A stretch of DNA of 64,000 nt from Paraphoma chrysanthemicola (Eukaryota > Ascomycota > Dothideomycetes > Pleosporales > Phaeosphaeriaceae), in assembly GCA_020744225.1 (NCBI GenBank), contig JAGMWG010000020.1:372001-436000 (forward strand), given 5' to 3'. This document shows positions 43,786 through 54,091 of the stretch, piece after piece. The position numbers and the translations under genes were made by a program. Positions within the stretch are counted from its first letter, which is position 1; the number at the start of each line of letters is the position of its first letter. The notes under the pieces were generated by a model. That model had not been told where the DNA came from. It ran no database searches and saw only the letters and a list, made by a program, of their open reading frames with translations.

Positions 43786-46736
43786 ATGCGAAGGTACAAG
43801 GGCAACGGCCCTGTGCGCGCCCACGGCGGCGTCGCTGTGCCAGATCCCTTCGCCATGGTCAGGGCGTACGAGAGCGACAGCAACCCCGCGCGCCCCATAC
43901 GGCCCTCGCCTTTGGCCGCCTCCACCATCCAGGGTCTACCACTAGACCTGCTTGACCGCCTGCGGTCCTTCCCGCTCTTCCAGGCCGCGCCTGACTCCTT
44001 CCTCGCTGCCGTGGGCCTGCATCTCAAGCCCCAGCTGTACCAGCCGCACGACACAATCCTGACCGAGGGCGAGACGGGCAAGGCCATGTACTGGCTGGTG
44101 CGGGGTGCTGTGCGCGTCACCTCGCGGGACCAGGAGAGCACGTATGCGGAGCTGAAGCCTGGTGCTTTCTTTGGCGAGATTGGCATCCTCATGGACATCC
44201 CCCGCACCGCCACCATCATCGCCAATATGCGCTCGCTCGTGGTGCGCCTGAACAAGGAGGACCTCAAGAAGGAGCTCCCCAAGTTTCCCGACGTTGAGAT
44301 GGCCATTATGCACGAGGCACAAGAGCGGCTGGCCATACTAGAGCGCAAGAAGAAAGAAATGGGAGCCAAGCGGCCAGCCATGCCTGTGCGCCAGATCACA
44401 GGAAAGCGTGACCGCGAGGACGGCGACGTAATCATGGCAGAGACGGGTGTCCTGCGCGATGGCGAGGTGATTAATGCGTACAAGAAGAGGAAGTCGCCGA
44501 GTCCGGGTCTCACCGATGCCATTGCACACAGCGCTTTCGGAAGTGGTGGTATCCACGTGAGACCTTTGCTCAAAGAACTGCCACTCTTCTCAAGTCTGCC
44601 TGACGACATCCTGCACTTCATCGGCATGCGCGCACAACCACTTTCATTTCCCCCCTTCACCGATATTATCAAACAGGGCACGCAGGGGCGTGACGTTTAC
44701 TTCATAGTCAAGGGTGACGTTGAGGTCGTGAACGTAACTGGACCCGAAATGAACGGGCATACCTCACCCAACCTCGGGCGAAGAAAGTCGATCGCTGCGG
44801 GGGAACACCACCACTTCCAAGAGGTCAAGGCGCGGTTGAAGCCAGGACAGTACTTTGGCGAAGTCGTGAGTCTCTCGCTTGCACCCCGTCGGACCGCGAC
44901 CGTGCGCTCAATATCCTCCGTCGAAGTCCTCATGATCAGTGGAGACACACTCAATCAGCTATGGGACCTTTGCACTCCAGACGTGCGCCGTCAAGTCGAG
45001 CAAGTCGCAAAGGAGCGGCTGCAGACTGCGAAAGACAACGACGTTCAAATGACAGACATCAACAGCACACCAAACATCGATGAGCTCGCCATTGCGGACA
45101 TCATAATACCTCGAACCCCGAGGCGGAAGAAGAGCGTGCCCACCGTCACGTTCAATGACCTCCCAGAAAGCCCAGTCACACCTTCCCGAAGAGAAGAAAG
45201 CGTCATGGAGCCATTCGACCCCGACCCATTTTTGAACGTCGATCTCGATAATGTTCGCTCGAGGTCCCGGAGAGGCTCACTAGCACCTCCAACACCAGAA
45301 TCACCCAGTAGTCCATCGAAAAGCGAGTTCCCTAAATCACCCTCACCAAACGCCTCTCCACTCTCTCCATCTCCTCTACCAATTACGAAACATTCTTCTA
45401 CCCCACCCGAAGCTCCCCTCGACTTCAAGCGACCGCGCATGATAAGGAGGCCGAGCAAATACAGCAGAGGCAAATTGCCAGACCCTCTCCTGAGCCGAGT
45501 CTTTGCGAATCTGGATATACACGAATTAATGAAGCTACGGGAGGTTTCGTGGCACTGGCATAAGATGATATCTACATCTCCTGACATTCTCCACGATCTT
45601 GATCTGACCAAGTACAACCGGAAGGTGACAGATCGAACGCTGGTCGACGTGATATGCCCGTTCGTAGGCAGCCGGCCGCGTTACATCAACATCAGCAACT
45701 GTTTCCACGTCACCGACGAAGGGTTTGCAGAGCTGGCGAAAACATGTGCACCAGGCGTCAGAGTGTGGCGCATGAAGAGCGTGTGGGATATTACAGGCCC
45801 CGCAGTACTGGAAATGGTACAAAAAGCGAAAGGTCTGGAGGAAGTCGATCTCAGTAACTGTAGGAAAGTTGGCGACAACCTGCTCGCGCGCGTTATCGGC
45901 TGGGTGGTCCCGGAACTGCCACCTCAAATGGCATTGGCACATGCCCAGCATCAGGCACAGATGAACGGCCGTCGAGCGAATGCGCAAGGGAAGGGTGGCG
46001 CAAATAGTCAGCCAGCCCCTGCACCTTTGCCTCCGGGCACTGTCGTGGGATGTCCCAAGCTCCGCCGTCTCACTCTCAGCTATTGCAAGCACATCACAGA
46101 CCGAAGCATGGCACATATCGCTGTGCATGCGGCAAATCGGATCGAGAGCATCGATCTCACGCGGTGCACAACAATCACCGACGTCGGTTTTCAACACTGG
46201 AGTGTATACCCTTTCCCTCGGCTGACGAAGCTGTGTCTGGCGGACTGCACGTATCTCACTGACAATGCGATTGTGTATCTCACCAACGCGGCGAAGGGGT
46301 TGAAGGAGTTAGATCTGGTAAATCCACCAATGTATAACAAAGCACATGTTCAGATGTCCTAACATTATGACAGTCCTTCTGCTGCGCCCTCTCGGACACG
46401 GCAACCGAAGTCCTTGCTCTCGGTCTCCCCGCTCTCACACACCTCAACCTCGCCTTCTGCGGCTCCGCCGTCTCCGACACCTCACTTCGCTGCATTTCCC
46501 TCCACCTTCTCGAACTACGCAACTTAAGCGTTCGTGGCTGCGTGCGTGTGACGGGCACAGGCGTCGAAGCCGTCGTCGAAGGCTGCCGCGATCTCGAACT
46601 CTTCGACGTCAGCCAATGCAAGAATCTAGGCCGGTGGCTCGACGCGGGTGGCGTGCAAATGGTGCGCCAGCGCGGCCGGTCAGTCAAGTTTGAAACAGTG
46701 GCAGATGGGAAGTGGAGAGTTGGAAAGATGCATTGA
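43786..46736 (+). CDS. Double cNMP-binding, F-box and leucine-rich-repeat protein
   Basis: Probable substrate receptor of an SCF ubiquitin ligase with two N-terminal cyclic-nucleotide-binding domains. Exons 43786-46317 and 46374-46736 (56-nt intron, GTAAAT...GACAG) give 964 aa; without the splice the frame stops early at 46360. cNMP domain 1 (about 52-185) contains FGEIGILMDIPRTAT. Domain 2 (about 262-410) contains FGEVVSLSLAPRRTAT. Both keep the Glu and Arg that contact ribose and phosphate in cAMP-binding domains. A Ser/Pro-rich linker with KRPRMIRRPSKYSRG leads to the F-box (about 560-600: LPDPLLSRVFANLDIHELMKLREVSWHWHKM). Seven or more Cys-containing LRRs follow (for example ISNCFHVTDEGFAELAK and LSYCKHITDRSMAHIA), as in Grr1/Fbl proteins. 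Two Lys/Arg clusters near 200 and 245 may direct it to the nucleus. Confidence 0.9.
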
Positions 46737-47343
46737 TCGCGATATCGTTTTCCTGTAGGTGTTGGTGACGAATCTATGGTGTGGATATTTTGCATGACAT
46801 GGCAGACGGCACGGAATGGGTAAATACGGCCTTTTGTTGTTCACTTTTTGTACGAACCTTATGAAGAAAGGGAACATGGACAATGTAGATTCGGCGGGGA
46901 ACATGGTTGATGACCCACATAGACTTGTCCTCTTGTTTTTTTTTGGGCCTTTGTTGTTGGGAACTGTTGTTACTGTTGTTGTTAGTTGTATGCGAGGGGC
47001 AGCTCTCGCTGTGATACCAGCCCCCTCCTCTTTTGTTTTCTGGTTTTTAGCGTTATGGGATGGGATTAGCGTTTGTATTAGATTTTTCGGTTCACGCCTT
47101 ATAAACTTTGCGCCTTTTTTTGGGTCTTGAAATATTGGATCTGATGGTCTGGATGGGTGTGAGAGTGTGATTACGGTTTGAAATGTGGAGGAGTGTGTGT
47201 GGATATGGAGAGGTTTTTTGAATGGGGTTGCAGGATTTCGTTATGGCACATCAATCATTCGGTTTTCTCTTCTCATATCTACCTGTCGTAATCTATTGGG
47301 TATCATATCACATCCTATACTATCCTATCCGATTCGATTCATC
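46737..47343. other. Intergenic between 3' ends
   Basis: Convergent 3' flanks of the F-box gene and Dom34. It is T-rich on the plus strand (46,930-47,130), followed by TATCCTATCC-type short repeats near 47,310-47,340. No gene. Confidence 0.6.
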
Positions 47344-48603
47344 TCAAACAATCATCTCCCCTTCCCCCTCAACCACCCCCTCATCCTCCCCTTCCTCATC
47401 CAAATCCTCAATCGGATAGGTTAATATCGCCGCCACACCACCAAGGCCCTCGAGCCTCTTGCCGCTCTCATGCAACGAGCTAAACACCCTGACCTCTCCG
47501 CCCTCGACCTCGCGCACTCGATCAACCAAATTCACCCAGCGTCTCCTTTCTGCAACATTTTGCGCCCGGAATAGCGCGTTGTTGATCATCAAGACGCCGC
47601 CACCGCGCCCGACGCCGCCTCTGTCGACGGCGCGCTCGACTTCTCGCGGCCCGTACCATGCGCGGCCGTCGTCCTGGCGCATCAGGGTTGTGAATTTGTC
47701 CATGAGGCTTGTTTCGCGCGCGTACTTTGTGTCGGAGAGTTTAGTTGTGATGGCAGGAGAAGACAAAATGTCGGATAGCGCGTGGACGTGTGCAGACGAG
47801 GCGTGTGCGATGATGACGGACGGGAGGAGCGCGAGGAGTGGCTTGTTGGTTGTGCGTGTTGCCTCGGCTTTCATGTATTGCAGGAAGGCTTGCGCGACGA
47901 AGCCAGGGCTGGCGAGGAGTAAAGGGAGAGTCTTGCCGTTCCGGGTGCCTGTGAGGTCGATTTGGCGCAGGAGGGTGGAGAGTGTGGTGGCGAAGAATTT
48001 GTCCATGCCTTTGATGTGACCATCGGCGCCGCCTTTGCGCTTGCGGGGCACGGGGACTTCGATGCGATGCCGCAGGATTGTCTGGTGCTCTGTAATCATA
48101 CAAATATTCGCTGTGCCTTCGCCCAGAACGACTGCCCATAGTTCTGCGCGTCGGTCTGTATCGCATGCTTCTTTCAGCATCTCTAGCGCCACCGAGTCCC
48201 AGCCGTCGGCCTTTTCGATGGTGAATTTGCGGTTGAGCTCCAGGTCTAGTGTGTGGTGCTGGCCCATCTTGACATGTTCGTTCTCTGAAGCCACTTTGCC
48301 CGATACATGTAGTTGTCCCGATGCGATATCAAAGTCGGTCGACGTGACGGCTATTGTGAGATCGAGGGCGATTCGTTGCGAAGATGTTGACCCGGAATCA
48401 GATATCTTGGAGACTCGCCGCACGGCCTTCGCTCGTATACGATCATGCTCTTGTATCAGATTGTACGCGTGCCACTGTACATAGTTAGAGGTGAGCATGC
48501 AGTTCCAAATCTGGTTACCTACCATGTCTTCTGGCTCTTCTGGCATCAGAGTCGCGAAACCCGCGCCAGTCTTCTGTTCGATTTGCGATTTGAGAAGCCG
48601 CAT
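47344..48603 (-). CDS. DOM34: Dom34/Pelota ribosome-rescue factor
   Basis: With its GTPase partner Hbs1, Dom34 enters the A site of stalled ribosomes and splits them, starting no-go and non-stop mRNA decay. Exons are 48603-48523 and 48474-47344, giving 403 aa. The 48-nt intron (GTAGGT, branch CTAAC, acceptor TACAG) has no stop and keeps frame, so an uncorrected frame would insert 16 residues. Splicing restores PEEPEDM|WHAYNLIQ, an invariant Pelota sequence. Domain 1 (1-130) is the Lsm-like fold and includes NEHVKMGQHHTLDLE. Domain 2 (about 131-270) begins WDSVALEMLKEACD and has IPRKRKG-like VPRKRKG. Domain 3 carries SDTKYARE, AWYG and VRVFSSLHESGKRLEGLGGVAAIL. It lacks the GGQ motif of eRF1, as expected. 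The C-terminus is acidic. Confidence 0.95.
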   Translation of the reverse strand: MRLLKSQIEQKTGAGFATLMPEEPEDMVGNQIWNCMLTSNYVQWHAYNLIQEHDRIRAKAVRRVSKISDSGSTSSQRIALDLTIAVTSTDFDIASGQLHVSGKVASENEHVKMGQHHTLDLELNRKFTIEKADGWDSVALEMLKEACDTDRRAELWAVVLGEGTANICMITEHQTILRHRIEVPVPRKRKGGADGHIKGMDKFFATTLSTLLRQIDLTGTRNGKTLPLLLASPGFVAQAFLQYMKAEATRTTNKPLLALLPSVIIAHASSAHVHALSDILSSPAITTKLSDTKYARETSLMDKFTTLMRQDDGRAWYGPREVERAVDRGGVGRGGGVLMINNALFRAQNVAERRRWVNLVDRVREVEGGEVRVFSSLHESGKRLEGLGGVAAILTYPIEDLDEEGEDEGVVEGEGEMIV

Positions 48604-49155
48604 TGTCAGGGCTATGTGTCGCCAGTTTTCCTTGGTGGTGCAATTCGACGCGTGCAAAAGACGCCAAGACGATACTGGGGGAAACTCTGTTACAGTTGGG
48701 AGGCAGTTGAAGAAGAGTGACGCGTACGACAAGCACTGGTAGAGCTCCTCTGTGGATGATGACGATGGAGGGGGCGGCGGGGTGGTTAGCGCCTCGCCTA
48801 AAATTAAGCTTCCGTGGTTCGTTCACCAAAGCCAGGTATGCAAGCGTGGCATGGTAACTCCCCACCCGCAGTCGCAATATGCTGAATCATGGTCCTGAAG
48901 TAATTACGACCACAGTCAAAGTATACACGCTGCGTCTACGCCTGTTATGGTCTGTGGCTTAAGCCATGTGTGGCTGAGCACCGCAATGTCGGCAATACCA
49001 CCCATGTTCGGACTCAGCCGCGTGCGAATAGGCAACCTCATCCGAGCCATCGTCGACCTCAAGAGTACAGCTATGTCACATCGCCAGGCAGCACTTGATA
49101 CTTGTTTGACGGTGTACGCTCCTTACTCCTTTTTCATGTCTCATATGCTCCCACT
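48604..49155. other. Divergent promoter region
   Basis: 552 bp between the starts of Dom34 (minus) and the 2EXR-like gene (plus). No further gene. No regulatory element identified with confidence. Confidence 0.5.
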
Positions 49156-50493
49156 ATGTTCTCATACTTCGCCAAAGCTCCAGCACCCTTCAAACCGATT
49201 CTAGCACCACTACCGCAGCGTCGGCCTTGTAGTGGTGGCTGTAACGAGCAGAACCAGAGCCCTCTCTTCGGCAAATTTCCCGCTGAGATCCGCAACCATA
49301 TATATCGCCATCTCTTCACTGGTGAAGCTCGCGAGCCGTTAAGCATCGAAGCCCACCCTCTTTCGCTGCTTCTCACATGCCATCGCGCCAGCCACGAAGC
49401 CACAGCTTTGGCATTCAGCAGCCATGCCTTCCAGGTCGCCCGCCATCTCAACCTGACTACGTTCGTCACAATGGGTAATGCGCTTGCACATCTTTTCCCG
49501 TATCAAAAGGACGGTATCACAGCCCTGTCGTACGACCTTGGTTCTAGTTACTTTCGCAGTGAATATTCCGCTGCAGCTGGGAACGTCCTCACAAACGCAA
49601 TCATCCTCCTACCCAACCTGAGCAGATTCGAGATACGGGTTGTGCGGGGTAGTAAGGGAACTGATGGCATACACAGGCCTTACCCACAGCCTTGGTGCTA
49701 CACTCCAGAAGATGCAAGAAAGCAAGCTGCCCAGCCATATGCGCCATGCTGGTTCACGAGCTCAATTCTCTGGTACATTCGGTTTCATTCGTGGCAGGCC
49801 GGTGAGCACTGGGAGGTTGCTTGGCCGCAATTCGCGGACGACGAGTTCCTCGATATTGTCGCTGGCTGCCATTGGAGTGGTAAACAAAGCTTCAAGGTCT
49901 CGATGAGTCCTGATGCTGTCGGGAGAGTGCGAGGGGTGCACATGTGTCCTTGTCAATGCGGCGAAGTGTCTTGGACATCAGCTGATCTGATCCAAGAGAC
50001 TGGACGTAGGGTCGCAATTGACACAATCTTCTATGGTCTAGAAGAGCGTCCATTACCACCAATTACGGCGGAAGATACTTTGAGAGCTAGGCTTGGTCAC
50101 AAAGCTGTGATTTTGAAAGAGGGCAGTACGCCGCTGCAAGTTGCACAAGGCGAAGCGGACTTCTTTGGCACCGGAACAAGAGTAACAAGTGTTGCGTATG
50201 AATGCGAGGATCGGTACTGGAAGTCTCTCTCTCACAATTGGGAGTTTTCCAAACTAAAGAAAGGTGAATGGGGAGCGGTCGCGCGAGGACTGTGGAAGGA
50301 AGCACTTTGGGGCATGCCCAAGGACGACCACCCCGGCTCCTGGTCGTTAGGAGAGGGGGACTGGGCGAGGATGAAAGAGCTGGCAGAGGGCGACAAGTCA
50401 GTCGAAACCATGGCTTCCGAGGATGCGAATACTCGGCCAGAGAGCTCAAATTCGAACAGTGTCACACGTCACATAACGCGGAAAGTGTGCTGA
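49156..50493 (+). CDS. 2EXR/F-box-like fungal protein
   Basis: A lineage-expanded fungal protein type whose biochemical role is not known. One exon of 445 aa; the first ATG in frame is at 49156 (the frame opens at a TTG upstream). After a Pro-rich start it has SPLFGKFPAEIRNHIYRHLF, the characteristic F-box/2EXR-like helix pair found at the N-terminus of many fungal proteins, then LLLTCHRASHEATALAF in the usual position after it. The centre contains Trp-rich text (PCWFTSSILWYIRFHSW) and a CPCQCGEVSW cluster that could bind metal. The C-terminal 70 residues are acidic and Ser-rich. It might act as an adaptor for protein degradation, by analogy with F-box proteins, but nothing in the sequence proves that. 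Confidence 0.75.
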   Translation: MFSYFAKAPAPFKPILAPLPQRRPCSGGCNEQNQSPLFGKFPAEIRNHIYRHLFTGEAREPLSIEAHPLSLLLTCHRASHEATALAFSSHAFQVARHLNLTTFVTMGNALAHLFPYQKDGITALSYDLGSSYFRSEYSAAAGNVLTNAIILLPNLSRFEIRVVRGSKGTDGIHRPYPQPWCYTPEDARKQAAQPYAPCWFTSSILWYIRFHSWQAGEHWEVAWPQFADDEFLDIVAGCHWSGKQSFKVSMSPDAVGRVRGVHMCPCQCGEVSWTSADLIQETGRRVAIDTIFYGLEERPLPPITAEDTLRARLGHKAVILKEGSTPLQVAQGEADFFGTGTRVTSVAYECEDRYWKSLSHNWEFSKLKKGEWGAVARGLWKEALWGMPKDDHPGSWSLGEGDWARMKELAEGDKSVETMASEDANTRPESSNSNSVTRHITRKVC

Positions 50494-51672
50494 AGAGGTG
50501 GAAGTGACTACCCCAGAAGCGAAGCAAATACCCAATGCTAAGACGTCGGATCACGAAAGAAGAATTCATCGCCAGGACATAACACGGCACCACGTCTTGA
50601 GGTACCTTGACAACAGCACGCCAGACCTTTCTTACAAGGTCTATTGATCTCTTCACGCTCACCCTTGGATCTACACAAATCGCTTCATTGATTATATTCG
50701 ACTCGGCTAAAATGACGCCTTCCAGTGGCTTTGTGACCTGAAGCAGAAGATTGGGAACGACCTTCCGTCGCTTTATTATAGCTCAAGCAAGATCCATTAC
50801 TGTAAAGCAAGCTCTCAACACCAGAGCATATACGACCAAGCTTCTTTGCTGATGCACCTCGGACACATGGCAAGGGCTTGTCGGGATCATTCATCCGAGC
50901 AGTAGCAGTGGCAAGTGTCGCTGAGCAATACGATCCATCTCATTTGCTCTATAGAGGATCTATATGCAGACTATTGGTGGCATGGATTTAGATGATAGTT
51001 TGTGAGGGCACGTCCTTTTATGTTGCTGAACGCCCCATCTTAGTTACATGATGTCAAATGGCATAACCGCCTCTCGAGGAAGCCGCGCTGCGTTAGGAGA
51101 ACCGTATCTCTATATTGAGGCTCATCTCATGCAACAAGTCTTTACGTGCAGCCCGATCATATCGCGTCTTGTTGTGTTGTGTTACAATGTGCCCTGCTTC
51201 CCATTTGTCAAGCCGATCTCTACTCCCGAACGCCTCACAAGAAGTGCGGCTAAAGACCGGCTCGCATGCAACGTCCGAAGATCACTTTACCCATCCACTT
51301 GTATAAGCAGTATATACAGGAACCACGCGAGGCTGCACCCCGCTGCCAAGAATCGGACAATAAATGAACGCTAATCAAGGTGCGGCGCGTGCCCTGAAGC
51401 GAGTAAGTGCCGCAACCTATCATGCCCACCATGATTATGTCGGTCAATCCCGACAATCTGGAGAAAGTGAAAACTATCACACTGCATCTGTCTAAACCGC
51501 GTGCTGACGAGGAATGCAAGGGAAAAATGCCGTGGATCCAGCATGCGAGCGCAGTAGCGGCAAAAGGGCTTCGTTTCAATGCGGTGAAGTAAACGTATAA
51601 TAAGCTGCCATGGCGGCCATGGACCATGAGTCTCTGAGATCCCACTTGAGCTGGGACCATAGTTAAGTCAAC
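50494..51672. other. Intergenic
   Basis: About 1.2 kb. A 221-codon minus-strand frame (51,915-51,250) extends into the dioxygenase gene and is a shadow. Nothing else is recognised. The last 100 bases carry the likely promoter of the dioxygenase. Confidence 0.5.
51596..51603 (+). promoter_or_regulatory. Candidate TATA box of the dioxygenase gene
   Basis: TATAATAA lies about 70 bp upstream of the start codon at 51,673. Motif and distance are the only support. Confidence 0.4.
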
Positions 51673-52864
51673 ATGGTACACTTTTCGCAAGCCCTGGCCG
51701 CCGCCCTTCTGGCTACCGGAGTCGTTGCGCATCCCGGCGGCAACACCAACCGAGAGATCCTGAGGCGGCAAGCACATCTTGACCACCCAAACCGCCGTAA
51801 CGTCCAAGAATGTAAACGCGATCTCGTCGAGAGCGGATGGGTCCGGGACCAGCACTTGAGGCGCGAGACAAGACTTCATGAGCTTCGGGTTGCTGCTGGT
51901 TTCGCGAAGGAGCATGAGATTGTCCGTCGTGAAGTCGCCGAAGTCGAGGAGAACTATGGTATCGAGGCGGCCTGCACGCTCGATCCCGAAGCGACTGAGG
52001 GGCCATACTGTAAGCCAAACTCTCTATCATCACCCAAAAGCATGCTGATTGTAAGTAGGGGTGACTGGCGAGCTCATTCGACAAGACATCCTCACTGGCG
52101 AGAAGGGTGCCATTACGCACCTCGACATCAACGTCATCGACACATCGAGCTGCAAGCCGATCACAGACGCCTACGTTGAGCTCTGGGGTTGCAACTCAAC
52201 AGGTGTGTACACCGGCGTTCAAGCCAAGGGCAACGGTGACGGCTCTGCCACTGCTATCAAGACCAATGCGCTCCGTGGCGTACAACCCACTGGCTCTAAC
52301 GGCACTGCTGCGTTTATCACCGTCATCCCTGGTCACTACGTCGGCCGCGCCAACCACCTCCACAGTAAGCCCTCTTCACCATCCCGTCCCCTCACTAGCT
52401 CCACTAACACACCCACAGCCATAATCCACCACGGCGCCAAACTCCTCCCCAACAACACCATCCAAGGCGGCACAATCTCGCACGTCGGCCAATTCTACAT
52501 TGAGCAAAACTTCCTCGGACAAGTTGAAAAGACAGCCCCTTATAACACCAACAAGCAAGCTCAGACCCTCAATGCCCAAGACGCACTCTTCAACATGGGC
52601 AAGCAAGGCGGCGACGACCCGGTCATGAAGATCAGCCTGATTGGAAAGACCATTGAAGACGGCCTTTATGCTACGATTGACATTGGCGTGAATCCGCGCG
52701 CGAGACAGAATCCCCAGCCGGTCAACATGTGGACTGCAGATGGCGGAAAGCCAGTGCCGAATAGCCCGTGGGCCGGGTATCCGGATACGTGTAGGTATTG
52801 TGGGTTTAGGCCGCCGAAGGAGAAGAAGAGTGTTGAGGAGGTTGAGGTTTTGGATCAGGAGTAA
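51673..52864 (+). CDS. Secreted intradiol ring-cleavage dioxygenase
   Basis: Extracellular Fe(III) enzyme that opens catechol-type aromatic rings between the hydroxyls, for example on lignin or polyphenol fragments. Exons 51673-52009, 52059-52364 and 52419-52864 give 362 aa. Introns of 49 and 54 nt both have donor GTAAGC. A signal peptide (MVHFSQALAAALLATGVVA) is followed by a His/Arg/Glu-rich pro-region of about 90 residues, common in secreted fungal members. The first splice creates EGPYWVTGELIRQDI, the family N-terminal motif with an iron-ligand Tyr. The second creates IPGHYVGRANHLHTIIHH, which holds the second Tyr and the two His iron ligands (pattern Y-x-GR-x-x-H-x-H). All four iron ligands therefore appear present. 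The C-terminus has two Cys in CRYCGF and a charged tail. Confidence 0.92.
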
Positions 52865-54091
52865 GTTTGAGTTTGTTTCTGGGGGTGAGGAGGATTTCTG
52901 GGTTGGTCTGATTGCATGCTTGGAGATGTGGAGATTGGGAATGTGTATACAATGAATGCGAAATGATATTGCTTTGCTTGTTTGTACGTATTGGTTTACA
53001 TTGGCTAGAGTGAGGAGGTATCAGTCCTTGACAAGCCGCTTCTCCGGGCTGTAGGATGTTCTTCTTTCGTGTGAAACGTCGCGTGAGTACATACTACTGA
53101 CGGACAATTCCACAAGTTTTGGTTTGTTCATTGTTCCTCGCTGGTGCGTAGTGTTTGTAGTTGTCAGATGCTGACTTGATCTAGCATTCAAGCAAGGTAG
53201 AGTATGAATCGATCATCCACGGTTCGTTCCACAGCCTTGGTGTTTCTCTGAATCATACGCAATTGGTCTGCCACTTGCATGTCTGCTCTCCGCCGCAATA
53301 GGGGAGTACCAGGCGACGAGCGAATGTAAGATAAAGTAGTGTAGTCAACCACGGTGCTAGAGATGTAGAGCGAGGGTGTCTTGGCGCTTGGATGGTAAGA
53401 CTGGTCTTGAAGGGGTTGTTTGGCAGTGAGAGGAAACAAGAGCGGGCTGATCATTCATACAATTTGTGCTATTACTAATTTTGTCAAGTATAAACGTTCT
53501 GCTCGAATACAGGCGTTCCGCTCTGTTTCTACACCGGTTTGTCAGCACTTTCGGTGTTTGACGTCGGACAAGAAAGTGGCGCCTGCGAAACAGGAGACAG
53601 CTCGAGCTAGGCCTTGCCTAGTAGAAAGTTTGCCACTTCTAAAGCGCACTGAAGGCATTACTTACAATCAAGATGAAAGCATAGAAAGAGAGCGGCAAGG
53701 ATTAGTGATTGTGATTAGCATAAAGACACGATGGTAGGCAATGGGTAATAAGAAGCCAAGTTGTGAATGTCGCGCGATGTGGGGCTGAACATCACGCTTG
53801 ACCGCAATGAGCTGCGGCGATCTCTGTGCACGGACGTTACCGCCTCTTGTCAGCATTTAGCACTCTCTACCATCATGTCTTAGACCACCTTTGTGTTGCT
53901 CCACGCCTTCCATAGAATGCTCACTTGCTTTAATGCTCACCGTTGGCCCCCTTGATACTGATGTATCAGGACTGTTCTCTGTCTCTGACGTCGTTTTCAT
54001 TCGTAATCCCCTCCTCAATCGACGACACGATCGCCAGGCAGCCATTTTAGTGTGCGACAGCACTGCAGCGTATCTCGACAGTTCCTGAGAC
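52865..54091. other. Intergenic
   Basis: 3' flank of the dioxygenase (G/T-rich) and upstream sequence of the Zn2Cys6 gene. Only short frames, none recognisable. Confidence 0.55.
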
